Of a stretch of DNA of 64,000 nt, positions 32,073-40,767 are shown piece after piece. Source of the stretch: CAWGXZ01 sp963826695 (GTDB lineage: Bacteria; Pseudomonadota; Gammaproteobacteria; Burkholderiales; Burkholderiaceae_C); contig CAWGXZ010000004.1 of the NCBI GenBank assembly GCA_963826695.1, positions 682,001-746,000 of the forward strand, in the 5' to 3' direction. The stretch's first letter is position 1; every line of letters begins with the position of its first letter. Under the pieces are notes generated by a model. It had not been told where the DNA came from. It searched no databases and saw only the letters and a program-made list of their open reading frames with translations. The position numbers and the translations under genes are program-made.

Positions 32073-33530
32073 ATGCGCTCAGCACCCGTTTCTCCTCATG
32101 CCGTGCATCCACCCCGCCGCGTGGGCAGCCGCGCCGTGTATGCCGCGGTGCTGGGTGAACGGGGCGAGGGCCTGGGCTCCATCGACGAGCTTGCGAGTTC
32201 CATGTCGCGGAGCTTCCTGCTCGAACGACTCGACGACGCAGCGCAAGTCGCGTGCGACTTCCCCGACGATGTCCGGGCGCTTTCAGCCTGGCTCGACGCC
32301 GACCGCGAACGCACTGGCGCCGCCTACCGGCACTATCTCGACGAGAGGCGGAACGGCGCTGCGCGACGCTTCTTCTCCTGCCGCTCGCACGCCTTGCACC
32401 TGCTGCGGTCGGTGGCACCGACCAAGCTGGTGGACGGCGCATGGCTCTTCGGCCTGCTGCGCTGCTGGGACGATGTTCGGCTTGCGCCGCTGATCCGCAT
32501 CTACCTCGAGGAACTCGGCTGCGGATCGGCCGCGCAGAACCATGTCGCGATCTACCGCCGGCTCCTTGCAGCCAACGGCTGCGATGGACCGCAGGCGCTT
32601 ATCGACGGGCACTACACGCAAGGCGCGATCCAACTCTCGCTGGCCCACCATGCGAACGAGTTCCTGCCCGAGGTGATCGGCTTCAACCTCGGCTACGAGC
32701 AACTCCCGCTTCACCTGCCGATCACGGCCCACGAGCTTGCGGAGCTCGACGTCGATCCGACCTACTTCACGCTGCACGTGTCGGTTGACAACGCATCCAC
32801 CGGACATGCGCGCAAGGCGTTCGACGCCCTGGTCGATATGCTGCCCAAGGGCGGCGGCGAGGCCGAATTCATGCGCCGGGTCGCGCTCGGCTACCGCCTT
32901 AATCACCTCGGCATCGGCACGGTCGAGGCGGTCGAGTCGTTCGACCTCGAGCGCGAGCTCGTCGAGGTGCTCGCCGCCAAGGCCGAGGTGGGCGCCGACC
33001 TGCACTCGGATCGGTGCCGCATCCGCGGCCGCAGCGTCACGGCATGGCTTGCAGACCGGGGCGAAGCACCTGCCTTGCTGGCGTGCCTCGCATCGAGTGG
33101 CTGGATCCGCCGCGGGCACGACCCCGAGGAGAGCCGCTTCTGGCGCCTTTTGCACGACGAGCGGGCGCCGATGTTCGGCGTGTTCAGCGGCTACGAAGAC
33201 CAGCTGCTGCGCGACTGGATTGCCGCCGGCAGTTCGGCGAATAGCGACGCGCGTTCACGGGCCGTGTCCAGCTCAGCCAAGTCCGCGCCGCGGCCGGCGC
33301 TTGCCAGTCCGGCGTTGCGGCGGCACCTGGCGGGCCTGCAGACGACGGAGGACGCGCCGCCGGACGAGGACGCTGACTGCCGGGCCCTCGAAGGCCGGCT
33401 GCTGGCGGCCTCGAGCAAGCGCGAAGCGATGGCCTTGCTGCATGGGCATCTATCGCCCGCCAACCACTACAAGCCCGCCGGGCTTCTGGCGACGCGCCTC
33501 TATGCCGGCGTCTTCGACGGACGTGTCTGA
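32073..33530 (+). CDS. Iron-containing redox enzyme family protein (haem-oxygenase-like diiron oxidase candidate)
   Basis: A 485-residue protein. Residues about 110-255 carry the pattern of the haem-oxygenase-like iron-containing redox family: TKLVDGAWLFGLLRCW, IRIYLEELGCGSAAQNHVAIYRRLL (residues 141-165, candidate ligands Glu147 and His157), a central helix with Glu200/Glu209, and YFTLHVSVDNASTGHARKAF (231-250, candidates His235, Asp239, His245). Relatives of this fold (UndA, SznF, BesC) use a diiron centre and O2 to oxidise or cleave amines and fatty acids. The C-terminal 200 residues are less clear. The start ATG 32073 excludes an unlikely N-terminal extension. It overlaps the next methyltransferase gene. 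Confidence 0.8.
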   Translation: MRSAPVSPHAVHPPRRVGSRAVYAAVLGERGEGLGSIDELASSMSRSFLLERLDDAAQVACDFPDDVRALSAWLDADRERTGAAYRHYLDERRNGAARRFFSCRSHALHLLRSVAPTKLVDGAWLFGLLRCWDDVRLAPLIRIYLEELGCGSAAQNHVAIYRRLLAANGCDGPQALIDGHYTQGAIQLSLAHHANEFLPEVIGFNLGYEQLPLHLPITAHELAELDVDPTYFTLHVSVDNASTGHARKAFDALVDMLPKGGGEAEFMRRVALGYRLNHLGIGTVEAVESFDLERELVEVLAAKAEVGADLHSDRCRIRGRSVTAWLADRGEAPALLACLASSGWIRRGHDPEESRFWRLLHDERAPMFGVFSGYEDQLLRDWIAAGSSANSDARSRAVSSSAKSAPRPALASPALRRHLAGLQTTEDAPPDEDADCRALEGRLLAASSKREAMALLHGHLSPANHYKPAGLLATRLYAGVFDGRV

Positions 33531-34533
33531 GGTGGTGGCCGACGCGCAGGGCGATGCGGCTCTGATCGGACTCGGCCGCGCGCTTCGCGCGCACGGCTAC
33601 CGCCATACCACCGTCACGCCGGCGACCCATGCGCGCGTCAATGCCCGGCCGGAGAACATCCGCGCGTCCGACCTGCCGGGCATTTTCGGCTGGAGCCGGC
33701 CGTTCGCGGCCGAGGCGCTGCCGCCGGCGGTGTTCGCGGCGGCCGAGGCGGCAGGGGTGCTGCAGCCGGACGGCGATTTCTGGCGTTCGACGGTTCGCGC
33801 CTCGACGCTCTCGGACGAGCTCTTTCTGCATTCGGCATATCCGACGACGGCTGCCGAGGCGGTGTTCTTCGGCCCCGATACCTACCGCTTCGCCGCTGCG
33901 CTCGAACGCCACCTCGCGCGCGTCGGGCGCGTCCGCCGCGCGGTCGATATCGGCTGCGGCGCTGGTCCGGGGGCGATCCTGATCGCACGGGCGTTCCCGC
34001 AGGCCGAGGTGCTGGCGGTGGACATCAACCCGGGCGCGCTTCGCTTCACGGCCAGCAATGCCGCGCTCGCGGGGGTGCGTAACCTGCAAACCTGCCGCTC
34101 CGATCTGCTTTCGAGCATCGAAGGCGGCTTCGACCTCATCGTCGCCAATCCGCCGTACCTGCTCGACGCGCACGAGCGGACGTACCGGCACGGCGGCGGC
34201 GCGCTCGGCGAAGGGCTGTCGCTGGCCATCGCCGCGCTCGCGGAAACGCGGCTCGAGGCGGGCGGATCGCTGCTGCTCTACACGGGGAGCGCGGTTGTCG
34301 GCGGCGTCGACGGTTTTCGCGAGGCGCTGCAGCGGCACATCGAAACCAGCACGCTCGACTGGGATTACCAGGAGCTCGACCCCGATGTCTTCGGCGAAGA
34401 GCTGCTCGAGCCCGCCTACGCCAGGTGCGACCGCATTGCTGCGGTGCTCGCGACGGCGACCGCTTCGCCGAGCCGCGCAGCAGGCGAGGCGCGCGCGGAA
34501 CCACCCGCTGCAAATTCGTTCCTCGCGGCTTGA
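33502..34533 (+). CDS. PrmC/HemK-like SAM-dependent methyltransferase
   Basis: A 343-residue methyltransferase. The N-terminal helical domain contains RALRAHGYRHTTVTPATHAR and GIFGWSRPF. The SAM domain has motif I AVDIGCGAGPGAILIA (residues 147-162), acidic LAVDINPGAL, and NPPY at 216-219 in DLIVANPPYLLD, the motif used by N5-glutamine and N6-adenine methyltransferases. That motif means a planar amide or amine nitrogen is a plausible target. ATG 33502 is used; GTG at 33523 is an alternative. It overlaps the oxidase gene by 29 bases, so the two are translated together. The C-terminus is an Ala-rich tail. Confidence 0.82.
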   Translation: MPASSTDVSEVVADAQGDAALIGLGRALRAHGYRHTTVTPATHARVNARPENIRASDLPGIFGWSRPFAAEALPPAVFAAAEAAGVLQPDGDFWRSTVRASTLSDELFLHSAYPTTAAEAVFFGPDTYRFAAALERHLARVGRVRRAVDIGCGAGPGAILIARAFPQAEVLAVDINPGALRFTASNAALAGVRNLQTCRSDLLSSIEGGFDLIVANPPYLLDAHERTYRHGGGALGEGLSLAIAALAETRLEAGGSLLLYTGSAVVGGVDGFREALQRHIETSTLDWDYQELDPDVFGEELLEPAYARCDRIAAVLATATASPSRAAGEARAEPPAANSFLAA

Positions 34534-34587
34534 GTGGCGTGAACCGGGGGCCGTGTCCGCCACCAGGACTGGCCTCACTGTTCGACC

Positions 34588-35295
34588 CTACTCGCGCGCC
34601 TGCAGGGCGGTGCCCGCACCACCCGACGTTGCCTCGCGACCGGCCTCGTTCAACGTTCGCAAACCGATCAGCAAATCGCTGAAGCGCTCGCCCTGCACGA
34701 CGACATGCGAGCGCATGCGTGCGTCGACCCGCTCGGCGTCGCCGGCGCAGATGGCGTCGACGATTTCGGCATGCTCCTCGAACGAGCGGTCGAGGCGGTT
34801 GCGCACGCGCAGCTGCAGCCGCCGGTAGGGCCGCAGCTTGCGGTGCAGCGCGCCCGCCTGCTCGGCCAGAAAGCGGTTCTGGCTGCCGGCATAGATCAGC
34901 TGGTGGAAGGTCTCGTTGGCGTAGAAGTAGGCGTCGGCATCGGCCGCATCGCGTGCCGCCTGGCACGCCTGGTGGGCGGCGCGCAGGGCGTGCTGCTCGG
35001 CGCTGCCCATGCGGCGGGCGGCGAGGCGGGCACACATCGCCTCCAGCTCGCCCATTACCTCGAACATCTCGACCAGCCGGTGTGGGCTCAACTCGGCGAC
35101 CACCGTGCCGCGACGCGGCCGCGACTCGACCAGACCCTCGCCGGCCAGCAGGTTCAACGCCTCGCGCACCGGTGTGCGCGAAACACCGAACTGCGCTGCA
35201 AGCTGTCCTTCGTCGAGGTGCGCACCGGGCGCCAGCTGGCCGGTGGCAATGCTTTCCTCGATCGCTTCTCGAAGCTGGTCGGCGAGTCGGCTCAT
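34588..35295 (-). CDS. GntR family regulator, FadR/FCD type
   Basis: A 235-residue transcription regulator. The winged HTH is at residues about 5-70 (LREAIEESIATGQLAPGAHLDEGQLA; then FGVSRTPVREALNLLAGEGLV and PRRGTVVAE). The FCD effector domain follows, with likely metal ligands in NETFHQLIY, FEEHAEIVDAI and RMRSHVVVQ. It is divergent from a Bug gene and the malonate decarboxylase cluster, so malonate or a similar carboxylate is a likely effector (inference). ATG 35295 is used because the HTH begins right after. Confidence 0.9.
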   Translation of the reverse strand: MSRLADQLREAIEESIATGQLAPGAHLDEGQLAAQFGVSRTPVREALNLLAGEGLVESRPRRGTVVAELSPHRLVEMFEVMGELEAMCARLAARRMGSAEQHALRAAHQACQAARDAADADAYFYANETFHQLIYAGSQNRFLAEQAGALHRKLRPYRRLQLRVRNRLDRSFEEHAEIVDAICAGDAERVDARMRSHVVVQGERFSDLLIGLRTLNEAGREATSGGAGTALQARE

Positions 35296-35354
35296 GGCGA
35301 ATTGTGACGCTGGTTGGTTCGAATGCGGATCGTGTCCATTCCGCCCATTCATCC

Positions 35355-35388
35355 GTATAAACCACTACGCCTAATGCATACACCACTG
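35355..35388. promoter_or_regulatory. Candidate operator: direct repeats 21 bp apart
   Basis: GTATAAACCACT at 35355 and GCATACACCACT at 35376 agree at 10 of 12 positions and are 21 bp apart, two helical turns. They lie between the GntR/FCD gene and the Bug/mdc genes, and are the best visible regulator site there. Binding is inferred, not shown. Confidence 0.45.
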
Positions 35389-35434
35389 CTACATTCTGCA
35401 TCCACGACGCCGCGTGAGCGTTGAAGGAGACGAA

Positions 35435-36418
35435 ATGAAGCGTAGAAACTGGGTGAAATCGGCGGCAGCGGCCGCCAGCCTTTCGGCGCTGGCGCCGCTT
35501 GCCATGGCGCAGGCGTCGAGCTGGCCGAACAAGCCCGTGACAGTGATCGTGCCGTTTCCGGCCGGTGGTGGCACCGATGCTTTTGCCCGGCCGCTTGGTG
35601 CCGCGCTGACCAAGCAGCTCGGCAAGCAGGTGATCATCGACAACCGGGGCGGCGCCGGCGGCACCCTCGGTGCCGGTCTTGCGGCGAACGCGGCACCTGA
35701 CGGCTACACCTGGTTTCTCGGCGCGGTGCATCACGCCATCGCTCCGGCGATGTATCCGAAGCTCGCCTACAACATCGAAAGCGACTTCGTCCCGATCGGG
35801 CTGGTAGGGCGCGTGCCGCAGGTGATCGTCGTCAGTCCCAAGCGGGTTCAGGCGACTGACCTCAAGTCGCTGGTCGAGTACCTGAAGAAGAACCCGGGCA
35901 AGGTGAACTACGGCTCGGCCGGCAACGGTACCTCGCACCATCTCGCCGGCGAGCTGTTCAAGCTGCAGACCAAGACCTTCATCACGCACATTCCGTATCG
36001 CGGCGCCGGCCCGGCGCTGCAGGATCTGATCGCCGGCCAGCTCGACATGATGTTCGATGGCCTGGGCTCCTCGGCGACGCACATCAAGGGCGGCAGCATC
36101 AAGGCGCTCGCCGTCGCCAGCGACAAGCGCGCGCCCGGATTTCCCGATATCCCGACGACGATCGAAGCCGGCTTCCCGAGCTACCAGGTCTCTACCTGGT
36201 ATGGCCTCTGGGGCAGCAAGAAGGCACCGAAGGAGGCCGTCGACCGCATGACCGCCGAGCTGAACAAGGCGCTCAACTCGCCCGAGGTGAAGGAGGCGTG
36301 GACCGCGATCGGCGCTGACACTCCGAACCTCTACGGCGAGGCCTTCGGCAAGTTCGTCAACGGCGAGATCAAGCGCTGGGGGGAAGTGGCCAAGGCTTCG
36401 GGCGCGAAGATGGAATGA
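35435..36418 (+). CDS. Tripartite tricarboxylate transporter substrate-binding protein (Bug family)
   Basis: A 327-residue periplasmic receptor. The signal peptide is KRRNWVKSAAAAASLSALAPLAMAQ, followed by WPNKPVTVIVPFPAGGGTDAF, IIDNRGGAGGTLGAGLAA, SAGNGTSHHLAGE, HIPYRGAGPALQDLIAGQLDMMF and PDIPTTIEAGFP. It precedes mdcA by 22 bases and probably binds malonate or a close analogue for uptake, although no membrane transport partner is in the window. AAGGAG lies 6 bases before ATG 35435. Confidence 0.92.
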   Translation: MKRRNWVKSAAAAASLSALAPLAMAQASSWPNKPVTVIVPFPAGGGTDAFARPLGAALTKQLGKQVIIDNRGGAGGTLGAGLAANAAPDGYTWFLGAVHHAIAPAMYPKLAYNIESDFVPIGLVGRVPQVIVVSPKRVQATDLKSLVEYLKKNPGKVNYGSAGNGTSHHLAGELFKLQTKTFITHIPYRGAGPALQDLIAGQLDMMFDGLGSSATHIKGGSIKALAVASDKRAPGFPDIPTTIEAGFPSYQVSTWYGLWGSKKAPKEAVDRMTAELNKALNSPEVKEAWTAIGADTPNLYGEAFGKFVNGEIKRWGEVAKASGAKME

Positions 36419-36440
36419 GCCCACAGCGAGAGCACGCACA

Positions 36441-38129
36441 GTGAATTCCCCCGCTACCGCGTCGGCACCAGACTGGCAGCAGCAACGCGCCAGCCGCGAG
36501 CGCCGCCTTTCACGCGCCTTCGAGGCGCTGGCCGCCGACCTGCGCGGCAAGCTGCTGCCGCATGCCCGCGCCGTCGACCTGCTCGACGCGGTGATCGAGC
36601 CGTTCGACCGCGTCTGCCTCGAAGGCAACAACCAGAAGCAGGCCGACTTCCTGGCGCGTGCGCTGGTGCAGGTCGACACCTCGCGGGTGCATCACCTGCA
36701 CATGGTGCAGTCGGTGCTGGCGCTGCCGCAGCACCTCGACGTGTTCGAGAACGGTGTCGCGTCGAAGCTCGACTTCTCGTTCTCCGGGCCGCAGGGCGGC
36801 CGCCTGGCGGCACTGGTCGGCGCGCGGCAGATCGAGATCGGCGCGATCCATACCTATCTCGAGCTGTTCAGCCGCTACTTCATCGACCTGACGCCGCAGG
36901 TCGCGCTGGTCGCCGCGCATTCGGCCGATGCCGAAGGCAACCTCTACACCGGCCCGAACACCGAGGACACGCCGGCGATCGTCGAAGCCACGGCGTTCAA
37001 GAGCGGCATCGTCATCGCCCAGGTCAACGAAATCGTCGACAAGCTGCCGCGGGTCGACATCCCGGGCAGCTGGGTCGACTTCGTCATCTGCGCGCCGAGG
37101 CCGAACCTGATCGAGCCGCTGTTCACCCGCGACCCGGCGCAGATCTCGGAGATCCAGGTGCTGATGGCAATGATGGCCATCAAGGGCATCTACGCCGAGT
37201 ACGGCGTGCAGCGGCTGAACCACGGCATCGGCTTCGACACCGCGGCGATCGAACTGCTGCTGCCGACCTTCGGCGAAGCCCTCGGTCTGAAGGGCAAGAT
37301 CGGCTCGCACTGGGCGCTGAATCCGCATCCGGCGCTGATTCCGGCGATCGAGGCCGGCTGGGTGCGCTCGGTGCACTCCTTCGGCTCCGAGCTGGGAATG
37401 GAGCGCTACATCGAGGCGCGGTCGGATGTCTTCTTCACCGGCCCCGACGGCTCGATGCGCAGCAACCGCGCCTTCTGCCAGGCGGCCGGCCACTATGCCT
37501 GCGACCTGTTCATCGGCTCGACACTGCAGATCGACCTGCAGGGCAACAGCTCGACCGCCACGCTCGACCGCATCACCGGCTTCGGCGGCGCGCCGAACAT
37601 GGGCGCCGACGCGCGCGGCCGCCGCCATGCGAGCGCCGCCTGGCTGAAGGCCGGCGCCGAGTCGCGTGCCGGGCGCACCGGGCCGCAGGCGATGCCGCGC
37701 GGGCAGAAACTCGTCGTGCAGATGGTCGAGACCTTCCGCGAGCACATGGCGCCAGCCTTCGTCGAGACGCTCGATGCCTGGCAGCTCGCCGAGCAGTCGG
37801 GGATGGCGCTGCCGCCGGTGATGATCTACGGCGAGGACGTGAGCCACGTCCTGACCGAGGAAGGCATCGCCAACCTGCTGCTCTGTCGCACGGACGAAGA
37901 GCGCGAGCAGGCGATCCGCGGCGTCGCCGGCTTCACGGCGGTCGGTAGGGCGCGCGACAAGCGGATGGTCGAGAACCTGCGCGACCGCGGCATCGTCAAG
38001 CGTGCAGAGGACCTCGGCATCGACAAGCGCGATGCCACGCGCAACCTGCTTGCCGCACGGACGATGCGCGACATCGTCCGTGCCTCGGGCGGCCTGTACG
38101 AGCCGCCGAAGCGCTTTCGCAACTGGTAG
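36441..38129 (+). CDS. mdcA: Malonate decarboxylase alpha subunit (acetyl-S-ACP:malonate ACP transferase)
   Basis: Exchanges the acetyl group on the carrier protein for malonate at the start of the malonate decarboxylase cycle. It has 562 residues from a GTG start and is full-length for MdcA. Recognisable blocks are EGNNQKQADFLARALVQVD, HHLHMVQSVLALPQHLDVFE, SRYFIDLTPQVALVAAHSAD, and the C-terminal NMGADARGRRHASAAWLKAG. First of seven contiguous mdc genes in the order A-C-D-E-G-B-H. Confidence 0.96.
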   Translation: MNSPATASAPDWQQQRASRERRLSRAFEALAADLRGKLLPHARAVDLLDAVIEPFDRVCLEGNNQKQADFLARALVQVDTSRVHHLHMVQSVLALPQHLDVFENGVASKLDFSFSGPQGGRLAALVGARQIEIGAIHTYLELFSRYFIDLTPQVALVAAHSADAEGNLYTGPNTEDTPAIVEATAFKSGIVIAQVNEIVDKLPRVDIPGSWVDFVICAPRPNLIEPLFTRDPAQISEIQVLMAMMAIKGIYAEYGVQRLNHGIGFDTAAIELLLPTFGEALGLKGKIGSHWALNPHPALIPAIEAGWVRSVHSFGSELGMERYIEARSDVFFTGPDGSMRSNRAFCQAAGHYACDLFIGSTLQIDLQGNSSTATLDRITGFGGAPNMGADARGRRHASAAWLKAGAESRAGRTGPQAMPRGQKLVVQMVETFREHMAPAFVETLDAWQLAEQSGMALPPVMIYGEDVSHVLTEEGIANLLLCRTDEEREQAIRGVAGFTAVGRARDKRMVENLRDRGIVKRAEDLGIDKRDATRNLLAARTMRDIVRASGGLYEPPKRFRNW

Positions 38130-38140
38130 CCGGAGCGGAC

Positions 38141-38455
38141 ATGGAACGGATGAACTTCAGCCTGCCGGGCGACGCGGTGCCACCGGCCTTCGAGCCGGTG
38201 CTGGTCGGCGTCGTCGGCTCGGGCAATCTCGAGGTGCTGATCGAGCCGGTGCCCGGCGCAGCCGAGGCGCGGGTCGACGTCAGCACCTCGGCCGTGGGCT
38301 TCGGGCCGATCTGGCGCGCGGTGATCGAGGATTTCCAGTCGCGACACCGTCTCAGCGGGGTCGCGATCACGGTCAACGACATGGGCGCGACGCCGGCGGT
38401 GGTCAGCCTGCGGCTCGACCAGGCGGCGGCGCAGCTGCAGGCGGGCGAACGATGA
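38141..38455 (+). CDS. mdcC: Malonate decarboxylase acyl carrier protein (delta subunit)
   Basis: The 104-residue carrier that holds the 2'-(5''-phosphoribosyl)-3'-dephospho-CoA prosthetic group. Ser27 in VVGSGNLEVL is the likely attachment residue. It follows mdcA by 11 bases and its stop overlaps the mdcD start (ATGA). Confidence 0.95.
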   Translation: MERMNFSLPGDAVPPAFEPVLVGVVGSGNLEVLIEPVPGAAEARVDVSTSAVGFGPIWRAVIEDFQSRHRLSGVAITVNDMGATPAVVSLRLDQAAAQLQAGER

Positions 38456-39399
38456 TCGCTGCCCCGGTCAGCTTTGCCGAAGCAAGCGCCCGCGAGCGCA
38501 TCCGCCATCTGGTCGATGCCGGCAGCTTCGTCGAATGGGTGCCGCCTTCGCGGCGCCGCACCAGCCCGCACCTGGCGCAGCTCGGCCATCCGGCCGCGCT
38601 CGACGACGGTGCGATCGTCGGCGAGGCGCAGCTTGCCGGCCGCCCGGTGCTGATCGCCGCACAGGAAGGGGCCTTCATCGGCGGCGGCGTCGGCGAGGTG
38701 CACGGCGCCAAGCTGACCGGCCTGTTCCAGGTCGCCAGACAGCGCGCCGACCGGCCCGTGCTGCTGCTCGCCGACTCGGGCGGCGTGCGGCTGCACGAGG
38801 CCAACGCCGGACTGATCGCGGTTCCGGAGGTGATGCGTGCGCTGGTCGAGGCGCGTGAGGCGGGGGTCGTCGTCGTCGCGCTGATCGGCGGCGCCAACGG
38901 CTGCTTCGGCGGGATGGGCATCGTCGCAGCCTGTGCCGACCACGTCGTGATGAGCGACCTGGCGCGCTGGTCGATGTCGGGGCCCGAGGTCATCGAATCG
39001 TCGAACGGCGTCGAGGAGTTCGACTCGCGCGACCGGGCACTCGTCTGGCGCACCACCGGCGGGCGCAACCGCTTCGTGTGTGGCGACTGCGACCGGCTGG
39101 TCGAAGACGACGTCGACGACTTCCGCGCGGCGGCCATCGAGTTGCTGGACCAGCCGTCGCCGTTCGATCTTCAGGCGCTCGAAAGCGAGCACCGGCAGCT
39201 GGCCGAGCGGCTTGCGCTCGCCGGCGAAGGCAACGACGCCATCGAGCTGTGGACGCGGCTGGGCCAGCCCGACGCGGCCGCGGTGCCCGAGATCGGCGTG
39301 CCGAAGCTGGTTTCGGGTGTGCGCAGCAGAGGGGGTCGCATGACGACGCCCGCGGGGCCGCGTCGGCGGCCGGGCGGCTCATTCGGGGAGGCGGCATGA
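38452..39399 (+). CDS. mdcD: Malonate decarboxylase beta subunit
   Basis: Carboxyltransferase-like subunit that decarboxylates malonyl-S-ACP together with MdcE. It has 315 residues of crotonase-like fold: SARERIRHLVDAGSFVEW, QEGAFIGGGVGEVHGAKL, LADSGGVRLHEANAG, and GGANGCFGGMGIVAACAD forming the oxyanion region. ATG 38452 overlaps the mdcC stop, and the gene's own stop overlaps the mdcE start. The last 20 residues form an Arg/Gly-rich tail. Confidence 0.95.
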   Translation: MIAAPVSFAEASARERIRHLVDAGSFVEWVPPSRRRTSPHLAQLGHPAALDDGAIVGEAQLAGRPVLIAAQEGAFIGGGVGEVHGAKLTGLFQVARQRADRPVLLLADSGGVRLHEANAGLIAVPEVMRALVEAREAGVVVVALIGGANGCFGGMGIVAACADHVVMSDLARWSMSGPEVIESSNGVEEFDSRDRALVWRTTGGRNRFVCGDCDRLVEDDVDDFRAAAIELLDQPSPFDLQALESEHRQLAERLALAGEGNDAIELWTRLGQPDAAAVPEIGVPKLVSGVRSRGGRMTTPAGPRRRPGGSFGEAA

Positions 39400-40133
39400 C
39401 CTGGCAGCAACTTCTTGCGGCGCTGTTCGGCGACGCCCACGACGTCGTCTGCGAAAACGACTTCCTGCGCGGCAGCGCCGAGTTCGAAGGCGGGCAACTC
39501 GCCGTCGTCGGAACCGCGCACCATGCGGAGATCGGCGTCGAGCTGGCGCTTGCCCAGGCGCGCGCGGTGCTCGACACGATTCGCGACCATGCCGGCCGTC
39601 CGCTGCTGCTGCTTGTCGACACGCAGGGTCAGCGGCTGCGCCGCCGGGACGAGCTGCTGCACATCGCGCGCTACATGGCGCATCTGGGTAAGTGCCTTGC
39701 GCTGGCGAGGAAGCAGGGCCATCCGGTCATCGGCCTGGTCTACGAGCAGGCGCTGTCCGGTGGCTTCATCACCTCCGGGCTGATGGCCGACGACTGCCAT
39801 GCGCTGGAACACGCCGAAATCCGCGTCATGCGGCTGCCGGCGATGGCCCGGGTGACGAAGATCGACGAGGCGCGGTTGACCGAGCTGGCCGAGAGCAACC
39901 CGGTGTTCGCACCCGGCGTGGGCAACTACCTGGCGATGGGCGGCGTCAAGTCGCTCTGGCAAGGCGATGCCGAGGCGCTGCGCGGCCATTTGCGCCGTGC
40001 ACTGGCCGAGCGCTCGACCACCGACCGGCGTGCCACCGACGGCGCAGCGCGCGGCGGCCGGACGATGGCCGCAGCGGTCGCTCGCGAGGTGCTCGAAGAA
40101 GGTCTGGCCGGTGCGCCGTCCCGAGCGGCATGA
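39396..40133 (+). CDS. mdcE: Malonate decarboxylase gamma subunit
   Basis: Partner of MdcD in the decarboxylation step. It has 245 residues, with LLLLVDTQGQRLRRRDELL, VIGLVYEQALSGGFITSGL and ADDCHALEHAEIRVMRLPAMARVTK as the family blocks. ATG 39396 overlaps the mdcD stop (ATGA), and the 3' end overlaps mdcG by 23 bases. Confidence 0.94.
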   Translation: MTWQQLLAALFGDAHDVVCENDFLRGSAEFEGGQLAVVGTAHHAEIGVELALAQARAVLDTIRDHAGRPLLLLVDTQGQRLRRRDELLHIARYMAHLGKCLALARKQGHPVIGLVYEQALSGGFITSGLMADDCHALEHAEIRVMRLPAMARVTKIDEARLTELAESNPVFAPGVGNYLAMGGVKSLWQGDAEALRGHLRRALAERSTTDRRATDGAARGGRTMAAAVAREVLEEGLAGAPSRAA

Positions 40134-40767
40134 GCTGGTCTGGCTGAGCCGTCTCGGCTGGGACCGGCTGCAAGGCCGCTCGGCTGCGCCCGACGCCGAA
40201 CTGCTGGCGCACTGGGCCGGGCACGGGCTGCCGCTGGTCGCCACACGCCGACTGCCGGCACTGTCGGCTGACGAACTTGCGCTCGGCCTGCCGGCGCCCC
40301 GGCGCTGGGGCGCGCGCCGGCTGGCGCTGGCAGCCCGTTGCGACGAGGTGGTCCGGCTCGGCCGGTTTCCAACACTTGCCGAGGCTGTGGCCGGCTTGCC
40401 GGCCGGGCTGACACCGCCACTCGTCGCCGCTGCCGGGGCGCTCGGCGCGCATGCCGGGTCGGCGCGCGTCTACGGCAGCCATGGCTGGCAGTTGCTCAGC
40501 GACCTCGAATGCCTGCGCCCGGGATCGGACCTCGACCTGCTGCTGCCGGCGGCGGATGCATCTGCCGCCGACGCGATCTGCCGTCGACTGGCCGATTGCG
40601 TCGGCGGCCAGCACATCGACGGCGAACTGCTGCTGCCCGAAGGTCGCGCGGTCGCCTGGCGCGAATGGCTGCGCGCGGCGCCCGGGGTGCCGCTGCTTGT
40701 CAAGCATCTCGATGGCGCCGAGCTGATGCCGCGCGAAGCGCTGTGGCCGCAGGCGCTCGCCGCGTGA
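40111..40767 (+). CDS. mdcG: Malonate decarboxylase holo-ACP synthase (phosphoribosyl-dephospho-CoA transferase)
   Basis: Transfers the prosthetic-group precursor to apo-MdcC. It has 218 residues from GTG 40111 (RRPERHELVWLSRLGW). The nucleotidyltransferase-like motif is YGSHGWQLLSD followed by GSDLDLLLP near residue 140. No better start exists upstream within mdcE. Its stop overlaps the GTG of mdcB. Confidence 0.92.
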   Translation: MRRPERHELVWLSRLGWDRLQGRSAAPDAELLAHWAGHGLPLVATRRLPALSADELALGLPAPRRWGARRLALAARCDEVVRLGRFPTLAEAVAGLPAGLTPPLVAAAGALGAHAGSARVYGSHGWQLLSDLECLRPGSDLDLLLPAADASAADAICRRLADCVGGQHIDGELLLPEGRAVAWREWLRAAPGVPLLVKHLDGAELMPREALWPQALAA

